Shown piece after piece: positions 44,049 to 53,439 of a stretch of DNA of 64,000 bases. The stretch spans positions 1-64,000 of the forward strand of contig DATGLT010000242.1 of NCBI GenBank assembly GCA_035294005.1, written 5' to 3'. The translations under genes and the position numbers were made by a program. Position 1 is the first letter of the stretch. Each line of letters opens with the position of its first letter. The notes under the pieces are model-generated. The model did not search any database. It had not been told where the DNA came from and saw nothing but the letters and a program-made list of their open reading frames with translations. This DNA is from JANXQE01 sp035294005 (GTDB lineage Bacteria > Verrucomicrobiota > Verrucomicrobiia > Limisphaerales > UBA8199).

Positions 44049-44771
44049 TCACACCGCAAAACCCGCCGCCTGGGCGTCCTGGGCAAACATCTTGACTGTA
44101 TCAAGGGACAGCGCGCCGAGGTCCATTCCTGCCAACTTCAGAGCCTTTCCTAGGATGTCGTGGGGCACCGTCACGATATGGCAGCCGCATTCGTCCGCCT
44201 GGAAGATGTTCAGGACCTCACGCACACTCGCCCATAACAATTCGGCTTTGGGTTGCGCGTCGAGCAAGGCGAGGCACTTTCGCATCACGTGCGCCGGATC
44301 CCTTCCTGTGTCGGCAATGCGGCCTGCAAATACTGAAACTACCGAGGGCACCGCCGGATTCAAAGCTTCAGCAGTGGCACGCACTTGCTCCAAGGTGAGT
44401 ATGGCGGTGATATTCAACTGAACCCCTTCACCGGCCAACTGACGGACGAGCGGCAGCGAAGACTCACCGCGCGTATTGGTGATGGGGATCTTCACATAAA
44501 CATTTTTTTGCCAGGAGGCAATTTTAAGCGCCTGTCGACGCATTTCAGGGAAATCGTCTGAAAAAACTTCAAAGGAAATAGGCTTCGACGTAACCGTAAG
44601 AAGGATGTCCCGCGCGAAAGCCTCGTAGTTCTGGATTCCGGCTTTGCGCATGAGGGTCGGATTCGTGGTCATGCCCTTGATGAGCGGGTTGGAGTTGAGG
44701 CTGAGCATGCCTGCCTTGTCAGCCCCGTCGGCGAAAATCTTGACCCTGAGGTCTTGAAGCGATTTATCCAT
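44049..44771 (-). CDS. tal: Transaldolase (Fsa/Tal-like)
   Basis: 240 residues with IFADGADKAGML, GMTTNPTLMRKAG and the Schiff-base Lys in NVYVKIPITNTRG. It resembles the short Fsa/TalC-like transaldolase class. Transaldolase interconverts sedoheptulose-7-phosphate + glyceraldehyde-3-phosphate and erythrose-4-phosphate + fructose-6-phosphate. It lies 14 bases after gmhB in a minus-strand operon with heptose genes, so its local role may be to supply sedoheptulose-7-phosphate. Confidence 0.9.
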   Translation of the reverse strand: MDKSLQDLRVKIFADGADKAGMLSLNSNPLIKGMTTNPTLMRKAGIQNYEAFARDILLTVTSKPISFEVFSDDFPEMRRQALKIASWQKNVYVKIPITNTRGESSLPLVRQLAGEGVQLNITAILTLEQVRATAEALNPAVPSVVSVFAGRIADTGRDPAHVMRKCLALLDAQPKAELLWASVREVLNIFQADECGCHIVTVPHDILGKALKLAGMDLGALSLDTVKMFAQDAQAAGFAV

Positions 44772-44785
44772 ATTAAGACAAAATG

Positions 44786-45364
44786 CTAAGGACGAATCAC
44801 GCCGGAATCAATCTTTAGAATCAGTCCCGCGGCTTCCAGCAGATTTGCGACCCGTCCATCCGGTTGCTGGCGAAGTTCCTCGGAGTACCCGCGGTCGATA
44901 AAAACTGTGCGACAGCCCGCCGCGTGTCCGCAATCGATATCCCGCCACCGATCCCCGACCATCCAGCTCCGTTTGAGGTCGATTTCGAGTTGACGAGCTG
45001 CGTGGAGCAGCATCCCGGGTCGCGGCTTTCGACAATCACAATTTGATGCGCCCTTCCCGGGGTGATAACAGACCTCCACCGCATCCACAGGGAGCCGCAG
45101 GCACATGACGCGGTGGAGGTCTTCAACACATTCCCTGGACAACGTCCCGCGCCCCACGTCCGGCTGATTGGTTGCCACCACCAGCAGATATCCGGCGGCC
45201 TTCAACCTGGCGCAAGCCTCAGGCACTTCGGGCAAAATCTCGAAATCCTCAGCGCTGCGAGGGGGATAAGGTTTGGAATCACGCACCAAAGCCCGATTTA
45301 TGACCCCGTCGCGGTCAAGAAACACGGCGCGTTTCGACCCGGGGCTTAGCGCGTGCTCTCCCAC
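44786..45364 (-). CDS. gmhB: D-glycero-D-manno-heptose 1,7-bisphosphate phosphatase (GmhB-like)
   Basis: 192 residues, HAD-IIIA type: AVFLDRDGVINRA nucleophile loop, VATNQPDVGRG, the zinc loop CYH...CDCRKPRPGM and VGDRWRDIDCG. It removes the C7 phosphate in ADP-heptose synthesis. The GTG start at 45364 overlaps the end of the isomerase gene by 19 bases. Some relatives act on other sugar phosphates, but the neighbour supports heptose. Confidence 0.87.
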   Translation of the reverse strand: MGEHALSPGSKRAVFLDRDGVINRALVRDSKPYPPRSAEDFEILPEVPEACARLKAAGYLLVVATNQPDVGRGTLSRECVEDLHRVMCLRLPVDAVEVCYHPGKGASNCDCRKPRPGMLLHAARQLEIDLKRSWMVGDRWRDIDCGHAAGCRTVFIDRGYSEELRQQPDGRVANLLEAAGLILKIDSGVIRP

Positions 45365-45942
45365 TTGGTTTTGCCGACTTTCAGTTTAGGGTGAGAAACA
45401 AACAGATGCCAAACCACCGCCTGGAACGCTTCAGAATGAGGCGTGACATGATCCGGGTTGACGGTGGGCACGGTAACGCAGGCCGTGGCGGACTTGGCAG
45501 TATACCCGCCGTCCCTGCCAACCACTCCGACAATCGCCGCACCAATCTGCTGCGCCAACTGGATTGCGCTGACCAGGTTCGGACTGACGTTCTTTTCGAG
45601 ATTCCCGCCGCCGACTGAAAAGATCAACAGGCCATCGCGCTGGTTCAGGCGGCTCCCTTTCAGCCATTCGCTGAAGATGGTTGCCCAGCCCTCGTCATTA
45701 GTGCGAGCCGTGAGTTCTGACACGTTGTCAGTTGGCGCGTAACACTCAAAACCGCAAATCTTCCGAAAATCGTTTACGGCGTGAGAAGCGTTCGCGGCAC
45801 TGCCGCCAACACCCAGGATGAACAAGCGACCTCCCCGTTCGCGCACCCGAGCCAACTCGTCCACCGCCCGTTCGATGGCTTCGGGATCCAACCGTTGGGT
45901 GACTTTTTGGACTTCATCGAGAAATTGCGCCGCAAAGTTCAT
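45346..45942 (-). CDS. SIS-domain phosphoheptose isomerase-like protein (GmhA-like)
   Basis: 198 residues. SIS core with ILGVGGSAANASHAVNDF (compare GNGGSAADAQH of GmhA) and a C-terminal HSEAFQAVVWHLFV. Some zinc-ligand positions of classical GmhA differ: Asp at the place of the usual Glu, and Glu eight residues before the last His. It is therefore a divergent GmhA or a related sugar-phosphate isomerase. The operon with gmhB and transaldolase supports a heptose role. Confidence 0.75.
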   Translation of the reverse strand: MNFAAQFLDEVQKVTQRLDPEAIERAVDELARVRERGGRLFILGVGGSAANASHAVNDFRKICGFECYAPTDNVSELTARTNDEGWATIFSEWLKGSRLNQRDGLLIFSVGGGNLEKNVSPNLVSAIQLAQQIGAAIVGVVGRDGGYTAKSATACVTVPTVNPDHVTPHSEAFQAVVWHLFVSHPKLKVGKTKWESTR

Positions 45943-46107
45943 GCGCTGTCCAAATTAAAACAAAGACCAGAGGTGCGAAAGCCATAAAAGCAGGGGCAGT
46001 TCCAGTAAACGTGAATTGGGCGGCGCGTGAGCTTGATTGCAATTTAAGCATCGATTAGCTTGCAGCGCCGTTGGCCGGTCTGATGGCTGGTTTAATTTGG
46101 CACGCAT

Positions 46108-47355
46108 ATGTCCGAACCCTACATTCAAAGCCTCTTTGCCGAACGCATTGGCGGCCGCCAGTACGGAAAATCGACTGCAATTTATAAATTCGAGAAGATT
46201 AAACGCGCCAAGCGAGCCGCAATGGCTGCCCACCCCGGCGCTGAGATTATCGACATGGGAGTCGGCGAACCGGATGAAATGGCACTCCCGGAGGTGGTCG
46301 ATAAGCTTTGCGAAGAAGCGCGCAAGCCTGAGAACCGCGGGTACGCGGATAATGGCGACATTGTGCTGAAACAGGCGGCGGCGCGTTACCTGGATCAGGT
46401 TTGTGGAGTTTCCGGCATCAACCCGGAGACCGAAGTCATTCATTCCATCGGAAGCAAAGCCGCACTCTCAATTTTACCCGCGGCTCTCATCAATCCCGGG
46501 GACATAGCGCTCATGACGACCCCGGGCTACCCGGTATTTGGTACCCATGCCCGATACTACGGTGGTCAAGTGCACAACTTGCCATTAACCGAAGCCAACC
46601 AGTTCCTTCCAGATCTCGACTCAATTCCCAACGAGGTCCTGGCAAAAGCAAAAGCGCTGGTGCTCAATTATCCCAATAATCCGACCGGCGCGAGCGCAAC
46701 GCCCGAGTTTCTCGAGCGTGTCGTCGATTTCGCACGGCGAAATAGCCTGGTCGTAATTCACGATGCCGCATACGCGGCGCTGGTTTTCGAAGGCAAACCT
46801 CTAAGTTTCCTCGCAACACCCGGTGCAAAAGAAGTCGGCATCGAACTGCATTCATCGAGCAAGACGTTTAACATGACCGGTTGGCGCTGCGGATTCGTCG
46901 CCGGCAACGAGTTATTGGTCAAGGCATACGGCGACGTCAAAGACAATAGCGATTCGGGCCAATTCCTTGCCGTTCAACACGCCGCTGCTCACGGGTTTGA
47001 ACATCCTGAGATCACCGAAAAGATCGCAGCCAAGTATTCACGCAGGATGTCTGGACTGGTTGAGGTCCTGGTCCGGGCGGGATTCCAAGCCCGAAAACCC
47101 AAAGGATCTTTCTTTCTATATGTTAAAGCCCCGCGCGCAGCCGTCCAACCAGGAGGAAAACGGATCGAGTTCCGCTCGGCGGAGGACACCTCGCAATGGC
47201 TGATAACTGAGAAGCTGATTTCCTCGGTGCCGTGGGATGATGCCGGCGCATACCTGCGATTCAGTGTTACCTTTGTTGCGAAGAACGAAGCCGATGAGAG
47301 TCGGATTTTACAGGAAATCCAGCACCGGCTTGGAGATGTGCGTTTTGAGTTTTGA
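46108..47355 (+). CDS. dapL: LL-diaminopimelate aminotransferase
   Basis: 415 residues, class I PLP aminotransferase: PLP Lys in ELHSSSKTFNMTGWRCGF, DMGVGEPDEMALPEVV, GYADNGDIVLKQAAARYL. It is close to DapL (AGT class), which makes LL-DAP directly from tetrahydrodipicolinate for lysine and peptidoglycan. The stop touches the GTG of the M48 gene (TGAGTG). Presence of DapL is in line with PVC-group bacteria. Confidence 0.93.
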   Translation: MSEPYIQSLFAERIGGRQYGKSTAIYKFEKIKRAKRAAMAAHPGAEIIDMGVGEPDEMALPEVVDKLCEEARKPENRGYADNGDIVLKQAAARYLDQVCGVSGINPETEVIHSIGSKAALSILPAALINPGDIALMTTPGYPVFGTHARYYGGQVHNLPLTEANQFLPDLDSIPNEVLAKAKALVLNYPNNPTGASATPEFLERVVDFARRNSLVVIHDAAYAALVFEGKPLSFLATPGAKEVGIELHSSSKTFNMTGWRCGFVAGNELLVKAYGDVKDNSDSGQFLAVQHAAAHGFEHPEITEKIAAKYSRRMSGLVEVLVRAGFQARKPKGSFFLYVKAPRAAVQPGGKRIEFRSAEDTSQWLITEKLISSVPWDDAGAYLRFSVTFVAKNEADESRILQEIQHRLGDVRFEF

Positions 47356-48603
47356 GTGACCTGGTTTGGAATATTCACCGCAGCACTGGTCGGACTGAAG
47401 TGTCTGAGTCAGCTTTGCCTCGAATGGTTGAATGTCCGGCATCTTAAAGAACATGCCCGAACCGTTCCCGAATGGATCCGGGGATTTGTCGATGAAAATA
47501 CCTACGCAAAGAGTGTTGATTACACCCTTGCCAAAGGCAGACTGCACCAGGTCGAACTGGTATATGACGCGGTGATCCTGCTTGGAGTTCTGTTCAGCGG
47601 CTTGCTTCCCTGGGCGCTCGATAAAATCACACATCGGTTTGGAACATCGCAGTGGGCGATGGGCGGTTTTTTATTCTCCGTCGGCATTTTGCTGGCAATC
47701 CCGGAGTTGCCATTTGCCTGGTACGCGCAGTTCAAGCTCGAAGAGCGGTTTGGGTTCAACACGAACACTCAAAGGGTATGGTGGGCTGACCGGGTCAAAG
47801 GCCTGCTTTTAGCGTTGCTACTCGTCTACCCATTGCTCGTTTTGATTCTGGTTCTAACTCGCTGGACCGGCCAGTTCTGGTGGATTTGGGCATGGGCCGC
47901 GCTTATGGCCTTTCAACTCCTGATGGCGGTTCTGGCCCCGGTGCTCATCCTTCCGTTATTCAACAAACTGACTCCGCTGCCGGAAGGCAGCTTGCGCGAT
48001 CGGCTCTTGGCGTTGGCAAAACGGACATCTTTCCGGGCCGGCAGCATTCAGGTCATGGACGGCAGCAAACGCTCGCGACATTCCAATGCCTTCTTCACCG
48101 GATTTGGGCGGTTCCGCAAAATTGTGCTTTTCGACACACTCATCACACAGTTGACAGAGCCGCAGCTTGAGGCGGTGCTTGCACATGAAATCGGACATTA
48201 TAAGAAAGCCCACATTCCGAAGACGCTCGTAGCAGCGGCACTCGGCTCGTTTGCCGGTTTCTATGCCCTCTCCTGGCTTGCCAGCAGGACGTGGTTTTAC
48301 ACGGCATTCGGCTTCCCGCCCGGCAATTTCACCTCTGCCCTGCTCATCTTCGGGCTGCTGTCGGGAGCCGCGACTTTCTGGTTCTCTCCTGTGGCGCACT
48401 GGTGGTCGCGCCGGCACGAGTATGAGGCGGACGCATTCGCAGCCACAGTTATGAAAGAACCGGCTCCGCTAATTCAGGCCCTGCGCAGGCTGAACGAAAA
48501 GAATCTAAGCAACCTGACGCCGCATCCGGTTTACAGCGCTTTTTATTACTCGCACCCAACGCTCATCGAGCGTGAGCGCGCGCTTGCACTTTGCCTTGAT
48601 TAA
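47356..48603 (+). CDS. M48 family metallopeptidase (Ste24-like)
   Basis: 415 residues with several membrane helices and the zinc motif LAHEIGHYKKAH; a third ligand region HEYEADAFA follows near residue 355. This is the Ste24/CAAX-protease-like group. In bacteria such proteins act in membrane protein quality control. The GTG start follows the dapL stop immediately. The link with dapL is probably only co-transcription. Confidence 0.9.
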   Translation: MTWFGIFTAALVGLKCLSQLCLEWLNVRHLKEHARTVPEWIRGFVDENTYAKSVDYTLAKGRLHQVELVYDAVILLGVLFSGLLPWALDKITHRFGTSQWAMGGFLFSVGILLAIPELPFAWYAQFKLEERFGFNTNTQRVWWADRVKGLLLALLLVYPLLVLILVLTRWTGQFWWIWAWAALMAFQLLMAVLAPVLILPLFNKLTPLPEGSLRDRLLALAKRTSFRAGSIQVMDGSKRSRHSNAFFTGFGRFRKIVLFDTLITQLTEPQLEAVLAHEIGHYKKAHIPKTLVAAALGSFAGFYALSWLASRTWFYTAFGFPPGNFTSALLIFGLLSGAATFWFSPVAHWWSRRHEYEADAFAATVMKEPAPLIQALRRLNEKNLSNLTPHPVYSAFYYSHPTLIERERALALCLD

Positions 48604-48627
48604 CCAGCTGAGGCTTAGGCGGTCGGA

Positions 48628-48918
48628 CTAATCCGTGGTTCCATTCACGATACAAACGCAATTGTCACTGCCGAACTGGTTGGGCTGTCGCGTCGAGCAT
48701 TGAGGATCATCGCGCCATTGCCCATCCACCAGCAATCGATACTCATACCGCCCCGGGGGCAAAGAAATTGTTTTCTTCCAGAGGCCGTTCTTGTCTTTTT
48801 TTAAAGTGATAGGCGCCTGGTCCCATCCGGTAAAGTCGCCTGCCAGCGAAACACTCTGAGCAGAAGGAGCGTGGTAAGTAAAAGTCACTTTCTGTTTTAC
48901 AGATTTTTGATTAGCCAT
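48628..48918 (-). CDS. Small protein with a glycogen-binding (CBM48/AMPK-beta-like) domain
   Basis: 96 residues, essentially one early-set domain: HAPSAQSVSLAGDFTGWDQ, LPPGRYEYRLLVDGQWRDDP and NQFGSDNCVCIVN. It matches isoamylase N-terminal/AMPK-beta glycogen-binding modules. It probably binds glucan or senses glycogen, but it has no catalytic domain. It lies divergent from the upstream-region ATG of the beta-helix gene. Confidence 0.85.
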   Translation of the reverse strand: MANQKSVKQKVTFTYHAPSAQSVSLAGDFTGWDQAPITLKKDKNGLWKKTISLPPGRYEYRLLVDGQWRDDPQCSTRQPNQFGSDNCVCIVNGTTD

Positions 48919-49105
48919 GATGGTCGCCTTGCTTTCAATGGCGGCACTGCTTCACTTGGAGCCGCTTCCTGACCGAAGCGACATTGCCGAAGATCTGTTG
49001 GGCGGTCAAGTGCCGGACCAATCCCGCGGCACCCGCGTTGGGCTCCGCTCTCGCCCGTTCCAGGATCTGTTTGTCCGGCTCAAGTGCGGATTGTATGCTC
49101 CTCAA

Positions 49106-50497
49106 ATGACATGCCCGCTTGCCTGCTCTTTTCTCGTGTTATTCACGATTGGCGAGTTTTTGCGCGGGGCGGCGAATGGCCAAGTCGAATCGGTATCGGT
49201 CAACACGAGGAACGCACAAGCAGTGGCTGAAATCGTGAATGGTAGCCGGACTGTTGCCAACGCCGCCTGGTGGGGCTTTGATCCCGCGGATTCAACGGAG
49301 ACACTTCAAGCGGCTGTTAATTCCAAGGCAACGACTCTTATTGTTCCTTACATGGGAGCTCCCTGGGTTATTCGCCCAATCCAGTTGCGAGGACGACAGG
49401 AAATCATTTTTGAACCGGGAGTTGTCATGCTGGCCAAAAAGGGAGAGTTCCGCGGGACCGGCGACAGCTTATTATCCATCGTGGGTCAGTCGAATCTGGT
49501 TTTGCGCGGGTACGGTGCGATACTGCGAATGCACAAGCCGGATTACCAGGCCGAGCCCTACAAAAAGGGAGAATGGCGAATGGGCATTGCGATTCGCGGA
49601 TGTAAGAACGTGCTAATCGAAGGCTTGAGAGTTGAAAGCACTGGCGGAGACGGGTTTTACGTCGACGGCGGCGCGGACCGAGGGTGGAGCGAGGATATCA
49701 CAATACGAAACTGCACTGCCTACGACAATCATCGCCAGGGCCTGAGCGTCATCAGTGCCATGAACCTTGCGGTCGAGAACTGCGTCTTTGCAAGCACGCG
49801 GGGGACGCCGCCGGAAGCGGGCATCGACCTGGAGCCGGACACAGAGGAAAACCGGCTCGTAAACTGCCTCATTCGGAACACGGTTTTTCAAAACAATAAC
49901 GGCCACCAGGTTCTAATTCATTTGAAACCATTGAGTCGGAAGTCAATGCCAGTCTCTATCCGATTCGAAAATTGCCTCGCACAAATGAACGATGGCCGAG
50001 GAACGACGATTGAACCCACTCCCGGCAAAGGGTTGAGCGGTGCAGCCGGGATCGTCGTCGAAGACATCCGAGATGACGGGCCTTCAGGAACTATAGAGTT
50101 CGATCATTGTGTCACGCAACGCACGAGCAAAGAGAGTTTGCGCATTTATGATAAATCATCCCAAGCAGTGCGTGTGCGTTTCGTAAACTGCGCTTTCAAT
50201 GATTCATGGGCGTCCCACGAAGACACCAGCAGAGCTGTGGCGGCCCCAATTGTGCTCGCTTTGCGCCACCCCGAACTCACCACTCATTTTGGAGGACTCG
50301 ATTTCATAGACTGCAACGTTTATGACCATATCAGCCGGCCGCCGATGCGCTTCGAAGATCGAAAAGGTGCCGGCGTTCTGGCGGACGTCAAAGGCACGAT
50401 TCTCGTGCGAGCACCAGGGTACGTGCCGGTGGACCTCGGACAAAAAAGGAACACTGTCGATGTCAAAACCCTTTTTGAGCAAAAGAACTCGCAATGA
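49106..50497 (+). CDS. Secreted right-handed beta-helix protein
   Basis: 463 residues from ATG 49106, where a signal peptide (CPLACSFLVLFTIGEFLRGAA) begins; an earlier in-frame ATG at 48917 would add 63 unlikely residues. The body has repeated short beta strands typical of pectate-lyase-like/parallel beta-helix folds (IRNCTAYDNHRQGLSVISAM, ENCVFASTRGTPPE). It may bind or cut a polysaccharide; no catalytic residues are assignable. Its 3' end overlaps the convergent TPR gene by 35 bases. Confidence 0.85.
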   Translation: MTCPLACSFLVLFTIGEFLRGAANGQVESVSVNTRNAQAVAEIVNGSRTVANAAWWGFDPADSTETLQAAVNSKATTLIVPYMGAPWVIRPIQLRGRQEIIFEPGVVMLAKKGEFRGTGDSLLSIVGQSNLVLRGYGAILRMHKPDYQAEPYKKGEWRMGIAIRGCKNVLIEGLRVESTGGDGFYVDGGADRGWSEDITIRNCTAYDNHRQGLSVISAMNLAVENCVFASTRGTPPEAGIDLEPDTEENRLVNCLIRNTVFQNNNGHQVLIHLKPLSRKSMPVSIRFENCLAQMNDGRGTTIEPTPGKGLSGAAGIVVEDIRDDGPSGTIEFDHCVTQRTSKESLRIYDKSSQAVRVRFVNCAFNDSWASHEDTSRAVAAPIVLALRHPELTTHFGGLDFIDCNVYDHISRPPMRFEDRKGAGVLADVKGTILVRAPGYVPVDLGQKRNTVDVKTLFEQKNSQ

Positions 50498-51260
50498 AGG
50501 GCAGCGGGAAGAAGCGAACACGAATCTGTCGAAGCGCTGGGCCCGTCCATTCCATCACTCCCGCAAGCAGGTCAGCCGCCTGAGGTCGTTTCTCCTTCGA
50601 AGTCACCAGATTCGGAATCCTCAGCTGTAGAAGCCTCACTGGGTTTCGAACGTTTTCGAGGGCTTTTTTCGCCCTCCTGCCTGCGATGGTGTGCCCATAG
50701 TCGGCATCCAGCCGCTCAAGCAATTCAACACTTTTTTCGAGCTGATTCAAGCGACCGTACAGTTTGGCCAGGTGCAAAGCCGCCCAGGCCCACTGGTCAT
50801 CCGGTATTTTGTGCTTGAGCATCTCTTCGTACTCGAGGGCGGCGGCAAGATCATTGTGGAGGTCATACCGATAGATCTCAGCGATCTTTCCCATGACGTG
50901 AAACTCGTAAGGATGGGCCTGGAGGTACTCGCGCAACAGCCGGATCGCTTCGAGCGGTTGTCCGGCAGCTCTTACTTTTTGGGCCTCCTCCAATTCAGGC
51001 ACGGGTCCGGTAGGGGTTCCCGCTTCGGCCATCCAAGCCTCGGCGCGGCTTCGAATAACCCCTCGAAGATCAAAACCACAAAGGATGGCAAGCACACCGA
51101 TCGACACCACCAATAAGGTTAGGTACAAAACTGCGAGACCCGATGAGGCCCCGGCAACCTGGTGAACTACCCGGGTGTGTTCGCGCCAGTAACAGAACCC
51201 GACCGACGCAGCCACACCAACACAAGTGACATACGCTGCCGTTTTGCCGGATGCCTTCAT
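50463..51260 (-). CDS. TPR-containing membrane protein
   Basis: 265 residues. Two N-terminal helices (about 8-25 and 42-62), then TPR-like helical repeats around residues 95-205 (EAIRLLREYLQAHPYEFHVMG; AALEYEEMLKHKIPDDQWAW). Likely a membrane-anchored scaffold for protein complexes. The 3' end overlaps the convergent beta-helix gene by 35 bases. Confidence 0.75.
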   Translation of the reverse strand: MKASGKTAAYVTCVGVAASVGFCYWREHTRVVHQVAGASSGLAVLYLTLLVVSIGVLAILCGFDLRGVIRSRAEAWMAEAGTPTGPVPELEEAQKVRAAGQPLEAIRLLREYLQAHPYEFHVMGKIAEIYRYDLHNDLAAALEYEEMLKHKIPDDQWAWAALHLAKLYGRLNQLEKSVELLERLDADYGHTIAGRRAKKALENVRNPVRLLQLRIPNLVTSKEKRPQAADLLAGVMEWTGPALRQIRVRFFPLPFIASSFAQKGF

Positions 51261-51311
51261 TCAGGATCGGACGTCCGAGCGGCGGAATTGGTTTCGCCCA
51301 AAACCATGCCC

Positions 51312-51596
51312 TCAGCCACGGTCCAAAAATGACAACCTGTCATCGGGCTCGCCCAGGCTTGATGTTCCCCCGTCATCATCGCACACGACCAAACCACGGC
51401 TTGAGCCGGTGTATTCCTCATATCCCGGAGAAAACTCCTCCAATTCCCCATCGCTGACGAAAACAACGGTCGCATAGGAGCCGTTATGGCGCACGCGGTC
51501 GCCGGCATGAACCTCTTCACCTGTTGAGTAATGTAATGGCTCGGGGTCCATAAGGAGTGATTTATGGCCCAGCGTAAGCAAATATCGGTCCGGCAT
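51312..51596 (-). CDS. Small acidic protein, conserved-looking, function unknown
   Basis: 94 residues, acidic, with the pattern GDRVRHNGSYATVVFVSDGE followed by SPGYEEYTGSSRGLVVCDDDG, which looks like a small beta-barrel or SH3-like domain. It is known to me only as a hypothetical type. It lies alone between the TPR gene and DAHP synthase. Confidence 0.6.
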   Translation of the reverse strand: MPDRYLLTLGHKSLLMDPEPLHYSTGEEVHAGDRVRHNGSYATVVFVSDGELEEFSPGYEEYTGSSRGLVVCDDDGGTSSLGEPDDRLSFLDRG

Positions 51597-51654
51597 TCAA
51601 TCAGAATCAGCAAATAGACTTTCGCCAAGGGAACGGAGCTGTATACTTGACGGG

Positions 51655-52728
51655 ATGCTGCAAACTCAAAACCTGCGAGTCAAAGACGCTGTTCGGCTGA
51701 TGACTCCCCGGGCTCTGAAAGCTGAACTGCCGGCCTTGGAAGGCAACAATCAGGCCGTGGTCAGCAGCAGGCACAGGGTCACCCGAATCCTTAGACGGTC
51801 CGATGCCCGCCTGCTGGTCGTCGTCGGGCCCTGTTCGATACACGACGTTTCGGGGGCTTTGGACTACGCGTCGCGATTGGTCTCCCTTCAGCGGGAATTC
51901 CGAGACCAAATGGAAATCGTCATGCGGGTTTACTTTGAAAAGCCCCGCACAACAATTGGCTGGAAGGGCTTCATAAACGATCCGCATCTGGACGGCAGCT
52001 ATGACATCGAGACGGGCCTCAAGCGAGCCCGGCGCCTTCTTTTGGAGCTAACGGGCATGGGCTTGCCAACTGCCACGGAGTTTCTCGACCCTATCATTCC
52101 CCAATACATTGATGACCTGGTGACCTGGGCGGCCATTGGCGCACGAACCACCGAATCGCAAACGCATAGGGAAATGGCCAGCGGCTTATCCATGCCAGTC
52201 GGGTTTAAAAACGGCACCGACGGAAGCCTGCAGATTGCGCTCGACGCCATGATCTCAGCGCGGGCGCCTCACAGTTTCCTCGGCATCGACCAGGACGGCG
52301 TTACCAGCATCATACGGACTATCGGCAATCCGGTCGGTCATATCGTGTTGCGGGGAGGAAGGGCTCGCCCGAATTATGACGCCGCGAGCCTTCGGGACGC
52401 TGAGCAGCAATTGGAGAAAGCGGGATTACCGCCGGTGCTGATGGTGGATTGCAGCCATGCCAACTCCGGAAAGCAGCACGCGCGGCAGGAGGAGGTGTGG
52501 CGTAGCGTCATCGAGCAACGTGTCGAGGGCAATCAAGCGATCATTGGCACAATGCTCGAAAGCTACCTTCACGAGGGCAATCAGCCATTTCCCCGGCCTC
52601 TTAAGGAATTGGGCTACGGGATTTCCATCACAGACGCGTGCCTGGGATGGGAAGCAACCGAGCGAATGCTTCGGTGGGCCAACGAAAAACTCGCGGCCGG
52701 AAAGCCAGCGGCGTCCGTCATGGGTTAG
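51655..52728 (+). CDS. 3-deoxy-7-phosphoheptulonate (DAHP) synthase, class I
   Basis: 357 residues with LLVVVGPCSIHDV, YFEKPRTTIGWKGFINDPHLDGS, GARTTESQTHREMASGLSMPVGFKNGT and VDCSHANSGK (each part of the AroF/AroG/AroH signature). It condenses PEP with erythrose-4-phosphate at the entry to aromatic amino acid synthesis. Erythrose-4-phosphate is also a product of the nearby transaldolase reaction. No leader peptide with aromatic residues was seen upstream. Confidence 0.93.
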   Translation: MLQTQNLRVKDAVRLMTPRALKAELPALEGNNQAVVSSRHRVTRILRRSDARLLVVVGPCSIHDVSGALDYASRLVSLQREFRDQMEIVMRVYFEKPRTTIGWKGFINDPHLDGSYDIETGLKRARRLLLELTGMGLPTATEFLDPIIPQYIDDLVTWAAIGARTTESQTHREMASGLSMPVGFKNGTDGSLQIALDAMISARAPHSFLGIDQDGVTSIIRTIGNPVGHIVLRGGRARPNYDAASLRDAEQQLEKAGLPPVLMVDCSHANSGKQHARQEEVWRSVIEQRVEGNQAIIGTMLESYLHEGNQPFPRPLKELGYGISITDACLGWEATERMLRWANEKLAAGKPAASVMG

Positions 52729-52860
52729 GACGCGCTGGCAACCCTTTGCGCGGGCGCAACGTTCCGACCCAACCATCCTGGCTGCAATCCGGGATTGGCA
52801 ATCGACTGCGCAAGGGGTAAAAAGCAACCAACAAGTATGGATGAGGCGGATGCCGATTGA

Positions 52861-53439
52861 ATGAATCTTCCGAATAAGCTGACTATTTCGCGGTTTATTC
52901 TGACGATTGCGTTCCTGGCCGTGCTGCCGATCGAACAAACGATCGCGCTGGTGTTATTCGTTGCAGGCGGCATCAGTGATTTTTTGGACGGATACATTGC
53001 CCGCCGGGACAAACTGATTACCAACTTCGGAATTCTGATGGATCCCCTTGCGGATAAGATCATGGTCTGCTCGGCATTCATAGCATTCGTGGGGCTGGGA
53101 CTTCTGCCTGCCTGGATGGTCGTCATCATTGTCGCCCGCGAACTCGCAATCACCGGGCTGCGACTACTTGCCGTCTCTAAAAATGTCGTTTTGGCCGCTG
53201 AAGGATACGGCAAACACAAGACCATCTCTCAGATTGTGGCCATCATTTCGATCCTGGTGGGACTGAGTTATCGGCACTGGGGCTCCTTTGGAACCGCTAT
53301 TTTCGGATTCGAGGTTTTTGGGTCGCCATGGCTCACCTGGTTTACGCGGGTTTCAACTTGGGTTGCCGTGGCTCTGACCTTCATCTCGGGCTGGCTGTAT
53401 CTGTGGCGCAACCGCGCGCTCTACCTGGACGACATGTGA
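52861..53439 (+). CDS. pgsA: CDP-diacylglycerol-glycerol-3-phosphate 3-phosphatidyltransferase
   Basis: 192 residues with several helices and the CDP-alcohol phosphotransferase motif ISDFLDGYIARRDKLITNFG plus LMDPLADK. It makes phosphatidylglycerol phosphate. The last base group overlaps the GTG of pgpA (GTGA), so the two phosphatidylglycerol steps are coupled. Length is normal. Confidence 0.94.
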   Translation: MNLPNKLTISRFILTIAFLAVLPIEQTIALVLFVAGGISDFLDGYIARRDKLITNFGILMDPLADKIMVCSAFIAFVGLGLLPAWMVVIIVARELAITGLRLLAVSKNVVLAAEGYGKHKTISQIVAIISILVGLSYRHWGSFGTAIFGFEVFGSPWLTWFTRVSTWVAVALTFISGWLYLWRNRALYLDDM

